64,000 nucleotides of DNA from Oxytricha trifallax (GCA_000711775.1 ARYC01000410.1:62001-126000), one strand, 5' to 3'; shown: positions 46,921 to 58,690, numbered from the stretch's first letter. Made by a program: numbers and translations. The notes: generated by a model not told the origin, from the sequence alone.

Positions 46921-48048
46921 ATGGAATTGATGACTACATATGCAAATGAACAAATCCAACTCAAAGACTCGCACAATAGCGGCAAAACTCCCGAGTTTAA
47001 GAGAACGTAGGTCCAAACTAGGAATAGTACTGTGATGCGACTTTTCAATCAAGGATTTTAAGGCAAATGCATTTCAAACATTTTGGGAATTAAATATTCT
47101 CTCGTTTAGAAGATTTTAAGAGGAAAACAAAGCCTCCAAAACCAGGCAGACTTAAAGCAATACGTAAGGAGCAAAGATTTGCTTCCTAATAGAGCTAAAC
47201 AATTTATAACGGATATGGCCAGAGAATCTGGAGCAATAATTACATCTGAAAAAATCAAATAAGAACTCAAGGATGAGTTAGGAATTAGTGTCTCGAAGTA
47301 CAAAATCATAAAATTTCTAAATTAAGTCCTGGGCTTCTCCTATCATAAGGTGTACCAGATTACACCAAATCACAATACGTCCATTTCGAAACTAGCAAGA
47401 CAACTGGCCGCTGATGAGTATATCCGTGCTATGTGTCGAGGAAAAATACTAATCAATGTGGATGAGACTATAGTGTAAAGTACCGACAATCGGCACTATA
47501 CTTGGGCACCACCCGGGACTACAACCCTCTCTACTTCAGCTAGAAGAATGATCAAAGTTTCTATAACTGCTGCAGCTTGCAGTGATGGGAAATTACTCTT
47601 CACTGTAAATAATGGGACTACCAATAGTTCAACCTTTATTCATTTCATCACCTTAGTGGTTAGGCATTTGGGCAGGCTTGACCCTTGGTGGTTCACCAAA
47701 TACCTGATCATAGTAGACAATGCCCCTTATCATTAGAGTTTCGTCACATTAGAGGCGATGAAACTGATGCACTTGCCAATTTTATTTCTGGGTCCTTACT
47801 AATTTGACCTCGCGCCTGTGGAACAGGTCTTTCGTTGCATCAAATAGCGTGATCTGAACGAATCCAAGTGTCCGGTGTCAACAAAGTAACTAACTCATAG
47901 AAGCTAATATATTTATAGGAGGCAGATCTCAAAGTAAATACAATTATTGGCGTTGTAAATATCAAATCTGGACATGACCTGGTTAAAAGCAGCGTTTTAA
48001 AAGGCACTCGTAACAGCATTACAACATTTGAGTTTGTGTAATGTGTGA
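46921..48048 (+). CDS. DD34E transposase of element B, uninterrupted
   Basis: From ATG 46921 to TGA 48046 the frame is open for 375 codons with TAA/TAG=Gln and no internal TGA. The N-terminal ~120 residues look helix-turn-helix-like (TVMRLFNQGFQGKCISNILG, then TSEKIKQELKDELGISVSKY). The catalytic triad is D181 in INVDET (47461), D266 in IIVDNAPYH (47716) and E301 in LAPVEQVF (47821), with 34 residues between the last two. This is the DD34E spacing of IS630/Tc1 enzymes. GPYQFDLAP links it to element A's enzyme. An upstream TGA in this frame near 46900 supports the start, though a longer ancestral N-terminus is possible. Known relatives target TA, so the 8-bp duplication around element B is unexpected. 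Confidence 0.8.
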
Positions 48049-48456
48049 TATATATCACAATCTAGAGGTATGAATTTAATACATTTTGATTTCTCTTTTA
48101 GATTTGAGGTTCTGTAAATTTGAATTATTTCTTTCAGCTTAGCAGATGTCAGTCTAGGAGGTGACAAGTCACTACATTGTATCATGAATAATCGAATGGT
48201 TCTTAATTGGAAAGGTTAAATTAAGCCTGAGAAAAGCTACGTTAGTGTAACAATACTGGTAAGTTGGACATCTAGAGCAATATGTAAATATTTATTTGAA
48301 AGGATTTATGTTGACGTAAATTAATTACAATTTAAAATTGAAGTAATTTCATTTTAAAAGCATTTAATTATCAATAATAACAATTAAAATAGCAAGAGGA
48401 TTTCTCTTAGAAACATGAAGGAAACGTAAATTATCAAGAGCAAATAAGACAAAGGG
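48049..48456. promoter_or_regulatory. Spacer between transposase and chromodomain genes
   Basis: About 400 bp, AT-rich in its second half, with no supported ORF. Both flanking genes are on the plus strand, so it should hold the 3' end of one and the promoter of the other; no motif is recognised. Confidence 0.3.
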
Positions 48457-48770
48457 ATGGATAAAGAGCAAGTGAATTACAATGTGGACAAGATTTTGGA
48501 AGCTCGCAAGATAGGAAATGAAATGGAATTTCTCATAAGATGGGAAAGCTATACTTCAGAGTATGATTGTTGGATACCAGAGTCAAATCTTCTTGGAGAG
48601 AGGGCAAAGAATGCAGCAGAGAAATTTCTAATAGACAAAATGCCTGAGCTCATGGACGTTAAAGTTTATCAATTGAGATGCACCTCACGATTGAAAAGAG
48701 TTATGAACGGGAGGATAGTAGTAACCGGGTAAACAAGGGCTGAAATATAATAGCAAAATGAGAATAAAAC
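48457..48770 (+). CDS. Chromodomain protein, N-terminal part
   Basis: ATG 48457 opens NYNVDKILEARKIGNEMEFL, IRWESYTSEYDCWIPESNLL and a helix AKNAAEKFLIDKM. This is a textbook chromodomain: the aromatic cage positions (Tyr, Trp, and the Tyr of EYDCW), the LIRWxxY strand and the C-terminal helix are all present. Chromodomains bind methylated histone tails; in transposons they can direct or tether integration, or sense silent chromatin. The frame stays open past 48732 through TAA/TAG codons. A frame change then leads into the next block, so the full gene may reach 50638. Confidence 0.75.
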
Positions 48771-48959
48771 CTCGCATGTGGCAAGACCTCTCATCCAATC
48801 TGTCTGCTCTAACCACAACCAGTAATAAACTCAATAGCGGACACTGACGAAGATGACGATGGATAATCTGAATCCAGCGATACCTAAGAAGGTGATGATT
48901 AGAACAGATAATCTCATGTAATAACGGAGCTGGATAACCATGAGTGTGCTCTCCTCAAT

Positions 48960-49940
48960 TATTCAGGTGAATGAGAAAATCGGTGGCTCGGTAAGCATGA
49001 CATGTTCCAAGACATTAACTATGGCTCGATGGTTGAGTAGACTCGGGAAAAGTTCATTCAAGGAGCCTATAAGCAGATTCTCTAATAATTCAAAACAACC
49101 CGTTTATACTCAGAGAAAGTTAAGTAGTTGCCGCACGATGAAATTTTCAAGAACACGTATTGGCATCCGGGTAAGCAAGATTAAAAGACACTAACTTGCT
49201 TTATTACTGCAAGCAACATGGTAGCTGGAGGCCCACTGTTTGATTCTCCAGAAAAGTTTCACGCTTTGTATGAATCAAGAGCCCACATCTAAAAAAGAAG
49301 AAATTTAGAGATGCCTTGGGAGGAAGGATACTGTTACAAAAACTTGCCATATCTATTCTACGACCCCAATGAGGATTAATGGGTCAGTCCTATTTTAACA
49401 AGAGTGTTTTCTGGTGTAATTCTTAGAAATATGAAAGCTAACATACATTAGGGATGGTGGGGTCTCTTAGAGACCGAAAACCCAGATAGAAAGTTCATAA
49501 TCTAAGTATTGATAAGAAACATCGCAAATAAAGATGGCAAAGAGGAATTGTAATAGCAGTGTCATGCAGCAGTCGTAGTAAAAGATCAAAACTAGTGGCT
49601 GCTTCTTGACTCGGCAGAAGATGGGCCGATTGAAATCACCCCCGACGGAGATAGGCTAAGTGATTGGTATCAAGGGGTGTTATACATTGCTATGCTAGCT
49701 ATTCGTCCAGATAGTCCTCCATAGAATAAGAGAGAGGCGTTTAAGAGGGAGTGGCAGCGCATCATGAATGGGGAAATGGTGATAAGGCAAGGCGGAAACA
49801 GGAAGCTTATTTAGAGCAGCAGGAAAAGTTGTCGAAAAGATCGGAGAACCAACCCTCACAACCAAGGAAACAAATAGCAGAGAACCAACAAGTCGTCAAT
49901 GCCAGTTAGTACTTACAGGAAATCCAGAGCAGAGTAACTA
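48960..49940 (+). CDS. Middle block of the chromodomain gene, possible protease-like fold
   Basis: One frame, open for about 320 codons, reads GKHDMFQDINYGSMVEQTRE, WEEGYCYKNLPYLFYDPNED, HAAVVVKDQNQWLLLDSAED and LSDWYQGVLYIAMLAIRP before a basic tail (NRKLIQSSRKSCRKDRRTN) and TGA. The His...WxLLDS pattern recalls papain-like cysteine peptidases of the Ulp1 type, but the matching Gln and Cys could not be placed. It could be a separate protein or the body of the chromodomain protein. Confidence 0.5.
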
Positions 49941-50074
49941 ATTGGCAAAAGAACAGATAAAGATAGAGACGCAGATGCTTAAAGAGCATTATTAGAAAGT
50001 ACTCAAAAAGCCAGGGAAAAGAGGTCGTAAATGCATAATAATTCAAAGAGGACTAAACTCGAGAACATTCTAGC

Positions 50075-50638
50075 GGAGCATGTGTTGATGATGTAAAAAC
50101 AAAGTTGAAACTTGAGAAGATGTTACACTACACCTCATCTTTTGGAAAATTGGATGTGCTACCGTTTCCCGCTGATGTTCAATAAAAATTGCAATCTCCA
50201 GAGGAAGACAGTGAGATAGTTTAAGCTGCCCATTCTTGGGTTGTGCTTGAGGGCTCAAGAGCGAAACTGGCCCACTTTAAGACATAGATAATTGCTGATG
50301 GAGGGCAACAAAAATAAGAAGAGCCGCTTATTGTTAGAAATGACCTCAACACAGACTGGGTGGAGGAGAAATTCCAGAAGATTATACTTTCAATCGAGGA
50401 ATAGCTCTTCAGCTTCACATTAAAGATGTTTCAAGAAAACCCCTTCATCCCGTACTCCCTTGTCAATAACATCAAACGCATTATCTCTAAGACAAAAGCC
50501 ACTGAGATTTAACAGCGCTATGAATAAGAAATAAAGCTAGAATAAGAGAATATCAAGAAGGACAATGACCCTAGGGTGGCACCTGCCGAAGCAAGAACTT
50601 GTTACCTGCAAACAATTAAACTGATTAATAAACTATGA
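50075..50638 (+). CDS. C-terminal block, unknown
   Basis: The plus strand reads VKTKLKLEKMLHYTSSFGKL, SEIVQAAHSWVVLEGSRAKL, DWVEEKFQKIILSIEEQLFS and RIISKTKATEIQQRYEQEIK to TGA 50636-50638. It is probably the C-terminus of the preceding gene, after a frame break near 50050. Helical and charged; no family is recognised. The gene stops about 80 bp before the near-palindrome at the right end of element B. Confidence 0.5.
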
Positions 50639-50718
50639 CTAATGCCTATTAAATGCAATTAATTAATAAATAAAAGTAAGTATTTAAAATTTCTTATCAC
50701 TTTATTTAAACAACTTTT

Positions 50719-51276
50719 ATTTTATCATCCTACCTCACATAAAAAGTATCATTATTAACTAAAATTTATGTTTCAGCTTCTGAATCGAACTCCTTCATGA
50801 AATTTCGATCATAGGACACTTATAATATTACTGTGACAGATATTTTTTTAAGTAAAATAAAAAAATGTTATTTCATATTTTAATATCTAATTAGTCAGTA
50901 AGCAACGAAATTGGGGATTAAGAACATCAAAATTATTCGCTAAATTTAATGATGTCTAGAATTAATAAATTCGTACACATTGATAAGTGTTTTTAAAAAA
51001 AGACAATTAATTGAGTCAATGGTTTTTATAAGAAGGCCAGACATCATTAAATTTAGCGAATAATTTTGATGTTCTTAATCCCCAATTTCGTTGCTTATTG
51101 ACTAATTAGATATTAAAATATGAAATAACATTTTTTTATTTTACTTAAAAAATATCTGTCACATTAATATTAAAAGTGTCCTATGATCGAAATTTCATGA
51201 AGGAGTTCGATTCAGAAGCTGAGACATAAATTTTAATTAATAATGATACTTTTTATGAGGGGTAGGATGATAAAAT
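50719..51276. repeat. Near-palindrome beside the right end of element B
   Basis: Arms 50719-50958 and 51038-51276 are about 240 bp reverse complements with few mismatches, around a 79 bp loop. They end directly at the right terminal repeat (51277). There is no counterpart at the left end. It may be a nested foldback element or a subterminal structure of B. Confidence 0.75.
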
Positions 51277-51355
51277 ATATCAATAATGTAAAAAATTGAT
51301 CATGCACCGACTTAGGATTTTGAAAAAATTTTTGCACCGACTTAGACCCCCCCCC
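51277..51355 (-). repeat. Right terminal inverted repeat of element B
   Basis: Reverse complement of the left end: ATAATGTAAAAAATTGATCA, TGCACCGACTTAG twice, then C9. Almost perfect match to 41854-41942, with one fewer base pair visible at the G/C run. Confidence 0.75.
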
Positions 51356-51364
51356 TTTTATTTG

Positions 51365-54008
51365 AACAGTCTCTTCTATTGTTCTTATTTATATTATGAT
51401 ACATTATGTGTGTTCAATATTATTTTAGTCTTAAGAAATATTTTTAAATTTCCCTATTTATTATTTAACTTTAATTATGATAAGCTAAAGGAAGTTTATA
51501 TTTTTTATTAATCTCATTTATTTTAGGATTATTTTATACTTTAAACTTTTTTGAAAAAAAACAAAGTTCGTTTGCATTTATCTGTTATTTCTATTCATCA
51601 ACTTAAGTGAATTAAATTTATCCAATTTATACTGCTCACTAAATAAATATCTATCTTTTCTGTTCTTTTTCTCTTGACTCCTTTCTTATGTTAAAATACA
51701 ATTTGTTAGATGTTTAGATATTTATTTATAAATTTGTATGAATAATCATATTTATTATCCTATGCAACTAATATTTTCACTTAAAATTATTATTTACAGT
51801 TAACTCATCAATCTCTTATATTAAATTTTAAATATTATTTCTATTACAAGATTATTTTAAATATATTTCAAATATAAGTACATCCAAGACTCCCTATCTT
51901 AATATATAATAACTTAGTATTTTTAAAATGTTTTGTAAAATGATTACCTCATTCTTCACTAGCATTGTGATTACCAACTATTGTTATTATTTCGTATTAA
52001 TATTAGTATTTAAATTGTGAGCTATAATTAATGAATTATTATCCTCTATTTTTATCAGGAGTTTTAAAGTTATCTGCTACTCATTGATATATTTTTTAAT
52101 GAAATCAATCAGGTTTGCAGATTTATCGTATTTTGCTTAATTCTTTCCTGTATGCGTCTGAAGTTGTTTTCTTACAGATAAAATTTATGATATTTTAAAA
52201 AAAATATTTTATTTCTTTTTATCTTTTACTGGTCTCAACAGATAAATAAACAGCCGTATAGATAACTTAGATTATTGTATAAGAATCGCTTAAATGTCAT
52301 CAAGCTACAATCAATATCTTTAGTTTCATGCATTTTTATATTAGAGTTTTAAGTTTCATTGATATGGTTTTTCTTAATTTCTTTAAGAGTCTGTTTTCAG
52401 CAATCTTACCTGACTTAATCATTTTTTATCTATATAAATATACATTTTTGTCAATCCTTTGTTTAAAATGAAGAACACTTGCAATTTATGAATGATTTCT
52501 TTCACATTTCAAGTCCTGTTTCCTCAAAAATAACCAATTCACTAGTTATCTTGAATTTTAATTATTTTAAAATTTATTTAAACAAAATCATTTTTAATAT
52601 AATGTGAAATTTTGTACCTTTCTCAATCATTTCTTAAGAATATTTACTTCCGCTTTTGTAACTGGTTTATTGAATTTTTTCTATAGAATATTAAAATTCT
52701 TTAAAATTATCTAAAAACTTTTATAAGTATACAAATAATCAATAGCAAATTCTAATAGTGTTTTAATTAAGATAACTATGTATTTGTCTGTTTCAACAAA
52801 CTATGTTTTTAATACTTTTTCTGTTTGCCTCTGGCAGCATTTCTATTTTATGTTATAACATAAATTTAAAAGGAATTATTATAATTGTTATTATAAAAAC
52901 TATCCTCATGTACTACAATTATTAATATTAACAAGCTTAAATTATAAGAAATTTATTAATGAAATCGAAAACCATTTATATAAAAACAAAATATCATCTC
53001 AAAGCTAGACTATATGACTTATATTAACCCGATTTTGTGTCTTATGATAGAATATTTTTTATATAATTATTATTTAAGGAGGTGAATTGTGAATAATATA
53101 AACTATGATTGTTATTAAAGCTGTAATTAGATATTTTTAAATAAAACTAGATAATTACCAAGATTGAATAAATAAAAATGTATATTAACTATCCCATTAT
53201 TATCATTAATTCTTTTTCCTATTTATTTTGATAAATTAGCATGAGTGCTAACTTGTTTCTACTATCATATTTACATTTACTGTGCTCTTTTCATGTTCCA
53301 CTGCCACACTAATAAAGCACATCCCTTATAAAAATAGCAAATTAGGTTTGTTTATTATAACTAATAATAATGTCAATATACTTACAGCTTCACTTTAATA
53401 TTTTCTATCTTAATTAATATTAATTTTTATAAATTTATTCACAAATAATCATGAAATCTAAACATAAGTTTAGTTTAATTTAAATGATTAATAAAACAAT
53501 AGTGCAGATGAGGCTGGTAAAACTTATTTATCCCATTATTCAAGTCAAAAAGGTAATTAATTATATATGACCTCAATTTCAAATTTAATTGGCATGTTCT
53601 CATCTACATTAGCAGCATAATATATTTTAAAAGTGAAAAATTTACTTGTTTGAAGCTTAAGAAAATTAATCTCCTATAGTTATAATTATTAAATTGGTTA
53701 TATTTTTTAAGAAATTAATAGTAGTTTATTAAGTTTTATGCTAGATTGTGAAAAATAAAAATGTAAAAGCAAGGATAAAAGACTCCATTTGAGAATTATT
53801 AATCGTTGCTTTGAGAGAAAATGACAGAAAATTTATTATAAAAGTCAACTAGTCCAGGTGAAAACAATAAAGAAGTCAATTATATATAAGCAATTTATCC
53901 TAATCAACTTTAGTCAGTAGAGACAATGCCTTTCTTGTGAAATTATTTCGATTTTATATTATTTTAGGGTAAAATGGTTAATCTGTTATTCTGATTCAAC
54001 ACAGAGGA
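51365..54008. other. 2.6 kb AT-rich region without a supported gene
   Basis: Very AT-rich and low-complexity in all frames. The plus-strand frame at 51296-51511 is a shadow across the element end. Nothing else is recognised. Confidence 0.4.
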
Positions 54009-54260
54009 ATGACTACAAAATTAAACCATAAAGGATAAGGAATATTGTTAATAAAATATAAACCTTTAAAGAAAATAGATGTAAGTGTATATACAATATC
54101 TGGAGGAATAAAACAAGAAGAGAAGGAAGAAATAGCTCTCGATATAGATGCTTAGTTTTCATAAATTCACAGCTTTGTAATACAGAGCAATAATTTAATA
54201 TTTGAGGGCATTAATGAAAATTTATATAACAACAATATATCGTACTGTTAATTGCATGTT
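54009..54260 (+). CDS. Unknown host-like coding island
   Basis: ATG 54009 opens TTKLNHKGQGILLIKYKPLK, VSVYTISGGIKQEEKEEIAL and SFVIQSNNLIFEGINENLYN. The sequence looks like an ordinary globular protein and stands out from flanking AT-rich DNA. The frame remains open beyond 54260 but turns low-complexity, so the segment probably ends there at an IES or intron. No family is recognised. Confidence 0.4.
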
Positions 54261-56759
54261 TAATCTTTTCTTAATTTGATTTACACTTTATAATATATTA
54301 TACCTAATTATTAAGCATTAAGCTTTATATTCTATTCAAATCAACTCCCACTTCTGCTTAACTGGTTAAGTAGGATGATACAAGTTAGGTTCAAAGTAAG
54401 TGGAATATTATTACCTTAGACAAATATCTAGACTTCTTTGATATCAAGTAGAATAATTTCACCAATAATTATAGTAAACTTGTTTTTAGTCTGAATAGTA
54501 AACCATTTATGAATGAAATTTATTAATTTTACTGAACATTAAAAATTATTCTCAAAAATATCATTCTTTGAATTCCAGAATACGCTGCTCAAATAACTAT
54601 AATTCTCCTGGTAAACATTAATTATTATATAGTCTAATTCTAATTATCATTATATCACAAGCTGAGTTTGAAAATTGGGATTTCGTATTTGGAATTTCCA
54701 AATAAAAACAAATTGTGCTAATAGAATTAGCAATCCTTTTTATCAGGCATTAAAAGTACTCTATTTAGAGGGCAATAAAGTTTATGAAAATTTTCAAATT
54801 ATTTTTTTTATTTAAATAGAATAGAATCGTAAATTTTAAAGGTATATACTAATCCAAACTGCCTATAATTATGTATGCTTAAATTATATAAATACTACAT
54901 AGAGAATAAAATGAGATAAATAAGAGATTTTTCATATTGTGCTATTTATATTTAATATATTATTATGAATCATTTCATGTTTTAATTTAATTTCGCTTTA
55001 TAATTCTTAACCTTGCGAAGAAGTTAATCAAATCTTGCATTATAAAATTCATCTTTGTTTTAGCCAGAATTATCGTTGATAACATTTCATGATCCTTATG
55101 TAACCAAAACCCCAAATTTATTTATTCAAATTCAAAGAAAAGATAAAATACCTGATATTTTTAAAGTATTTTTGTTTGTTTAAAGTAGAAAAAAGAGTTC
55201 TTTAGATATATAATGCACTAACATTCAAATATTAATGATTATAAGTGAAAGAATTGAGAGAGGTTCTGGTCATCACCTGTGATTTTAATCCACTTTATAT
55301 TTTATTATGAATTTAAGACTTATATTACTTTAAATTATTAATATATAATTTTAATGGTTTAGATTAATTAATTTAAGTGAAGTTAAGCTTGTGACTTTGG
55401 AGTATTAAAATTCTCTAATGGTGATTTGTTGTAAGGATATATTAATTTAATAAAATACCATGAAAAATGTAAGCCACATTTTCTTTTGAGGTAAAGTAGT
55501 GATTTTTAAACAATTATTTCGAGATTAATGCAATAAATATACAGTACTTAAACGGACATTCTTATTGAAACTCTTTATAAAAGTCGATTGGAGGCCAAAT
55601 GCTAATATGTAGTTTTTATAGATATAATTACAAAAATCACAGGATAAATAATATAATTTATTATAATAATTCGACTAAATTCCCTACTTATTCAAACGAA
55701 TATAGCACTTACTGCTATCTGCAAAAATATAGCTTATTTATATATCCAAGTGAGTTTAAAAGTAAGAACTTCATTGTAAATAATTTTAATAAGCAAAATC
55801 ATGGGGGTAATCAAACATTCTATTTTGATTTAATTCATTGAATAGAATTACTCCATCCCATTAAATGAGTAGATAGATTAATATAGGTGAACAGGAAATC
55901 TTATTTTATGTTTAGTTTACTAACTATAAAACTATGAGATCCATCTTTAAATTTAGATAAATGATTAATTGTGCTCTTTATTTAAACATTTTAGCAATTT
56001 AGTTGCTTCAAGCTTATACTTAAATAAATATCTTTGAAAAATTTATCGTTAAGCCATATTATTAAGCAAAATCTCCACACTAATTTAATTAAGTTAACTT
56101 TAAAATTTCTCCTATTAAACCTGAAATCTAAAATAATGGATGTGATATTATACCTTAAAGCATTCATTTAATAAATTTATTATTGATACAAATTAGAATT
56201 CCTTTTGATTTATTATTTTAAGGTCTGTTTTTATTGTAGATTAAGCTTCTCCCTTAGTCTTACTATACTAATCTAGTGAGTACTTTTAAGGCATAAAAAA
56301 CTCGATTTTAATATACTGTAGAAATAAATTATAATCTACATCTAATTAAAAGTATTTTACACTCAACTAGTTACCAAAATTAATCAATAATTTGCAATGA
56401 AATTTTTGTTGAGCGTAGGCAAAACTAAGAAATTAAATTTTGTGTAAATAATATAAGTATTATTGTCATTTCTCAAGTAATTTGATATGATTATATAATA
56501 GTAATTAGTAACTTTAGCTTTTGAGAAGTTACAATCTTCCATTCATTATATAGAAGACCTGGTCTCTAAACTCCAATCTATGTAATTAATGACTAAGAAT
56601 AATTATATAATCATTCAATGATTTGTCAATTATATCAATCATTTCTTTATAATGATACTTGAACAGATATTTTAATTAGATTTTTCTTATCTACATGAGA
56701 TTAATTTTAATCATAGTTGATCTAGTCTTGATCATTTAATCACAAATATTAGCTAAATA
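54261..56759. other. 2.5 kb AT-rich region without a supported gene
   Basis: The plus-strand frame at 55599-55841 is Asn/Tyr/Ile-rich and matches base composition rather than a protein family. Nothing else is seen. Confidence 0.35.
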
Positions 56760-57600
56760 TATCTCGACAGTCTCAAGTAACCATGGATTTTTATCAAATG
56801 AGATTTTTTATCTATCCTCTACATCTCCTTTGGGACCTTATCCTTCTCACTCTGTAGTTCATGAGATATATCGGTATAACACTGGAGGATACATTACTAA
56901 TTTATCAAATACAGACGCTAGAATGCTTTTAATTCATTCATATCAACAACTTTACTGATATCTTCAAAGCTTGTTTTGTCATCTTCTACTTCATTTCAGA
57001 TATATTTTGAAGTAATGAATTGAATTAATTTTAAACATTTATATTCTGAAGCAGTTTGATTGCTTATCCTATGTTTTAAATCAAGTTTAATAAATGATTT
57101 TATACTAGAAATAGATATTTCAACCGGATTACTTTATAACTACATATAATCAATTCAAATTGATTAGATTTATTCATCTCTATATGTTCTAATTCTTGCT
57201 TCCTTAGTCTGTAAAGCCTTTCAAGTGTTTTAGGTTTCCTGGTTTTACTTGAAATATGATTTATATTTCTTTAGCTGGCTAATTACCTGAGCTGCATTAA
57301 CTGCCCATTAAGCATTGCTATTCATTCACTCTGTAATTTCCCTAAACTTCGTTATCTTTAGCTCATGATTACTTTACATATATGAAACAAAGAACGCTGT
57401 TACCGAATGACCAACTCTTTTACCTTGATTCCTCATTCTGATCTTGTAATTTCTATTGCTATATCAGCTCTGTCCTCGCTACCTCTCCACTTGCAATTTC
57501 TACTCTTCTGTTAGTTGATTCAATCTCTCTTATTCTACAACTTCTCTTACACCTTCTTGAATTTTTTCTCTATTTTTGTAATGCTATCAATGCAGTTTGT
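56760..57600 (-). pseudogene. HMG-box-like gene, interrupted
   Basis: The minus strand reads IEKKFKKVQEKLQNKRD, then GHSVTAFFVSYMQSNHELKI and MNSNAQWAVNAAQVISQLKK, which resemble helices 1-3 of an HMG box (xTAFxxF ... Trp ... Tyr near the end). After a gap near 57000-57060 it reads DDKTSFEDISKVVDMNELKA and LQSEKDKVPKEMQRIDKKSH to about 56760. TGA codons and frame changes interrupt it, one of them inside the HMG-like block. HMG boxes bind and bend DNA. It is either a split germline copy or a decayed gene; the domain call rests on a few positions. Confidence 0.35.
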
Positions 57601-58546
57601 TTTTTTACCAGATTCTAAGCTTAATAATTGTCTTAATAGGGTTAATTTTGAACTTTTTTCAGTTTAATACCAAACTTATTAAAAAGCATCAATAATATTA
57701 TTTTTATATTATATGTATTATATATAATCTCAATTCAGCCTTTACACACCGAGGTGTAGTTGAATGTTCATTGGAGCATCAATTAACAACCTAACCAAAC
57801 TAGATCACAATAGAAATTAAATAACAGTCAACTCCGGCTTTACATTGGTTTTGTATCTGAAATAAATTTAAATGTTTTAATACAACTATAACTTAATTAT
57901 TCTATAAAATTCCATTTAATGCTTTATTATTTATAATTTAATAAATATTTAAAGATTTAAGAAACGAGACAGATACTTTTGAAGTCATATTCATGCATAA
58001 ATACAGATATATTGATCTATCTAAAGCTGATATCAACAATATAAATAGGAAGGGAAAGTTTCCTAACCAGTCTTATGACAATAGTAATCAAAGAAGTTCC
58101 CTGAAAGAATCAATCAAGCAATCAATCTTATAAGGTTCCCACTATTTTACCTCAAGTCTCCTCCAAATGTATAGGCAGTCATTTTTATTTGAAGTAATTA
58201 TTCTTTTCAACAACTAGAAATAGTTTTTGTTATCATATATTTATAACTCATCTTGATGGTTTTTAATGATATTATATCTTAAACACTAATATACATTTCC
58301 TCTTATCAATTCATTTAATTTATATTAAAGATTACTATTATTAGTCGATTTTAAGAGAAATTAAAAAATAATCAAGATTATTGGATATCTTAATTATAAA
58401 AACATTCTCAACTCAAGGTAATATAATGTAATGTATCTGAGTATTAAATATAGGGTTATTAAATTTTAATATTAAAAATGGAATTTTTAAATTAGATATA
58501 TATTACCATTTTTTCTTCAAGCATCAGGACTTGGAGAAGAGAGCCA
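57601..58546. other. AT-rich spacer
   Basis: No gene supported. No tRNA-like cloverleaf could be made out in the GC-richer patch at 57740-57840. Confidence 0.3.
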
Positions 58547-58574
58547 TCAGTACTTACTTTTTTTTGGTACTAAT
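58547..58574 (-). CDS. C-terminal end of a host gene split by the TBE
   Basis: On the minus strand, one frame crosses the TBE insertion point. It reads RAWPNSTLKAP on the far side (from 62638 up) and LVPKKSKY then TGA (58547-58549) on this side, with the AAT duplication counted once. The short length keeps confidence modest. Confidence 0.4.
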
Positions 58575-58690
58575 CAAACCCCAAAACCCCTTAATGAGGT
58601 TTATAAGAGCTTTGATTTGTAGGGAATTTGTTAAGGGTTGGTTATTAATAGGTTTTAATGTGAAATTTATAGTAAATGTATTTAATTTAA

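Larger units (their letters stand above)
41854..51355. mobile_element. Element B: 9.5 kb G-run transposon with DD34E transposase and chromodomain gene
   Basis: Inverted ends of about 80-90 bp: left G9 then TCTAAGTCGGTGC, right its reverse complement ending C9. TTTATTTG flanks both ends (41846-41853; 51357-51364, with one extra T beside the right end), giving an 8-bp duplication. The interior carries four genes: an 851-codon ORF, a PQ protein (minus), a DD34E transposase and a chromodomain gene. The intact transposase and well-matched ends suggest a fairly young copy, though other genes carry stops or frame breaks. Confidence 0.75.

Noticed and set aside
48960-49940. Ulp1-type cysteine protease
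   Set aside because: His and WxLLDS fit, but the catalytic Cys and Gln could not be placed, so it is only noted as a possibility.
33500-51355. Elements A and B as Polinton/Maverick-type elements
   Set aside because: Large size and a possible protease-like block suggested it, but no polymerase B, retroviral-type integrase, packaging ATPase or capsid gene was recognised, and the duplication at element B is 8 bp rather than 6.
55599-55841. Plus-strand ORF of 80 codons
   Set aside because: Asn/Tyr/Ile composition follows local base composition, with no family resemblance or coding-island contrast.
57740-57840. tRNA-like GC-richer patch
   Set aside because: No acceptor stem or TPsiC/D-arm pattern could be assembled by eye.
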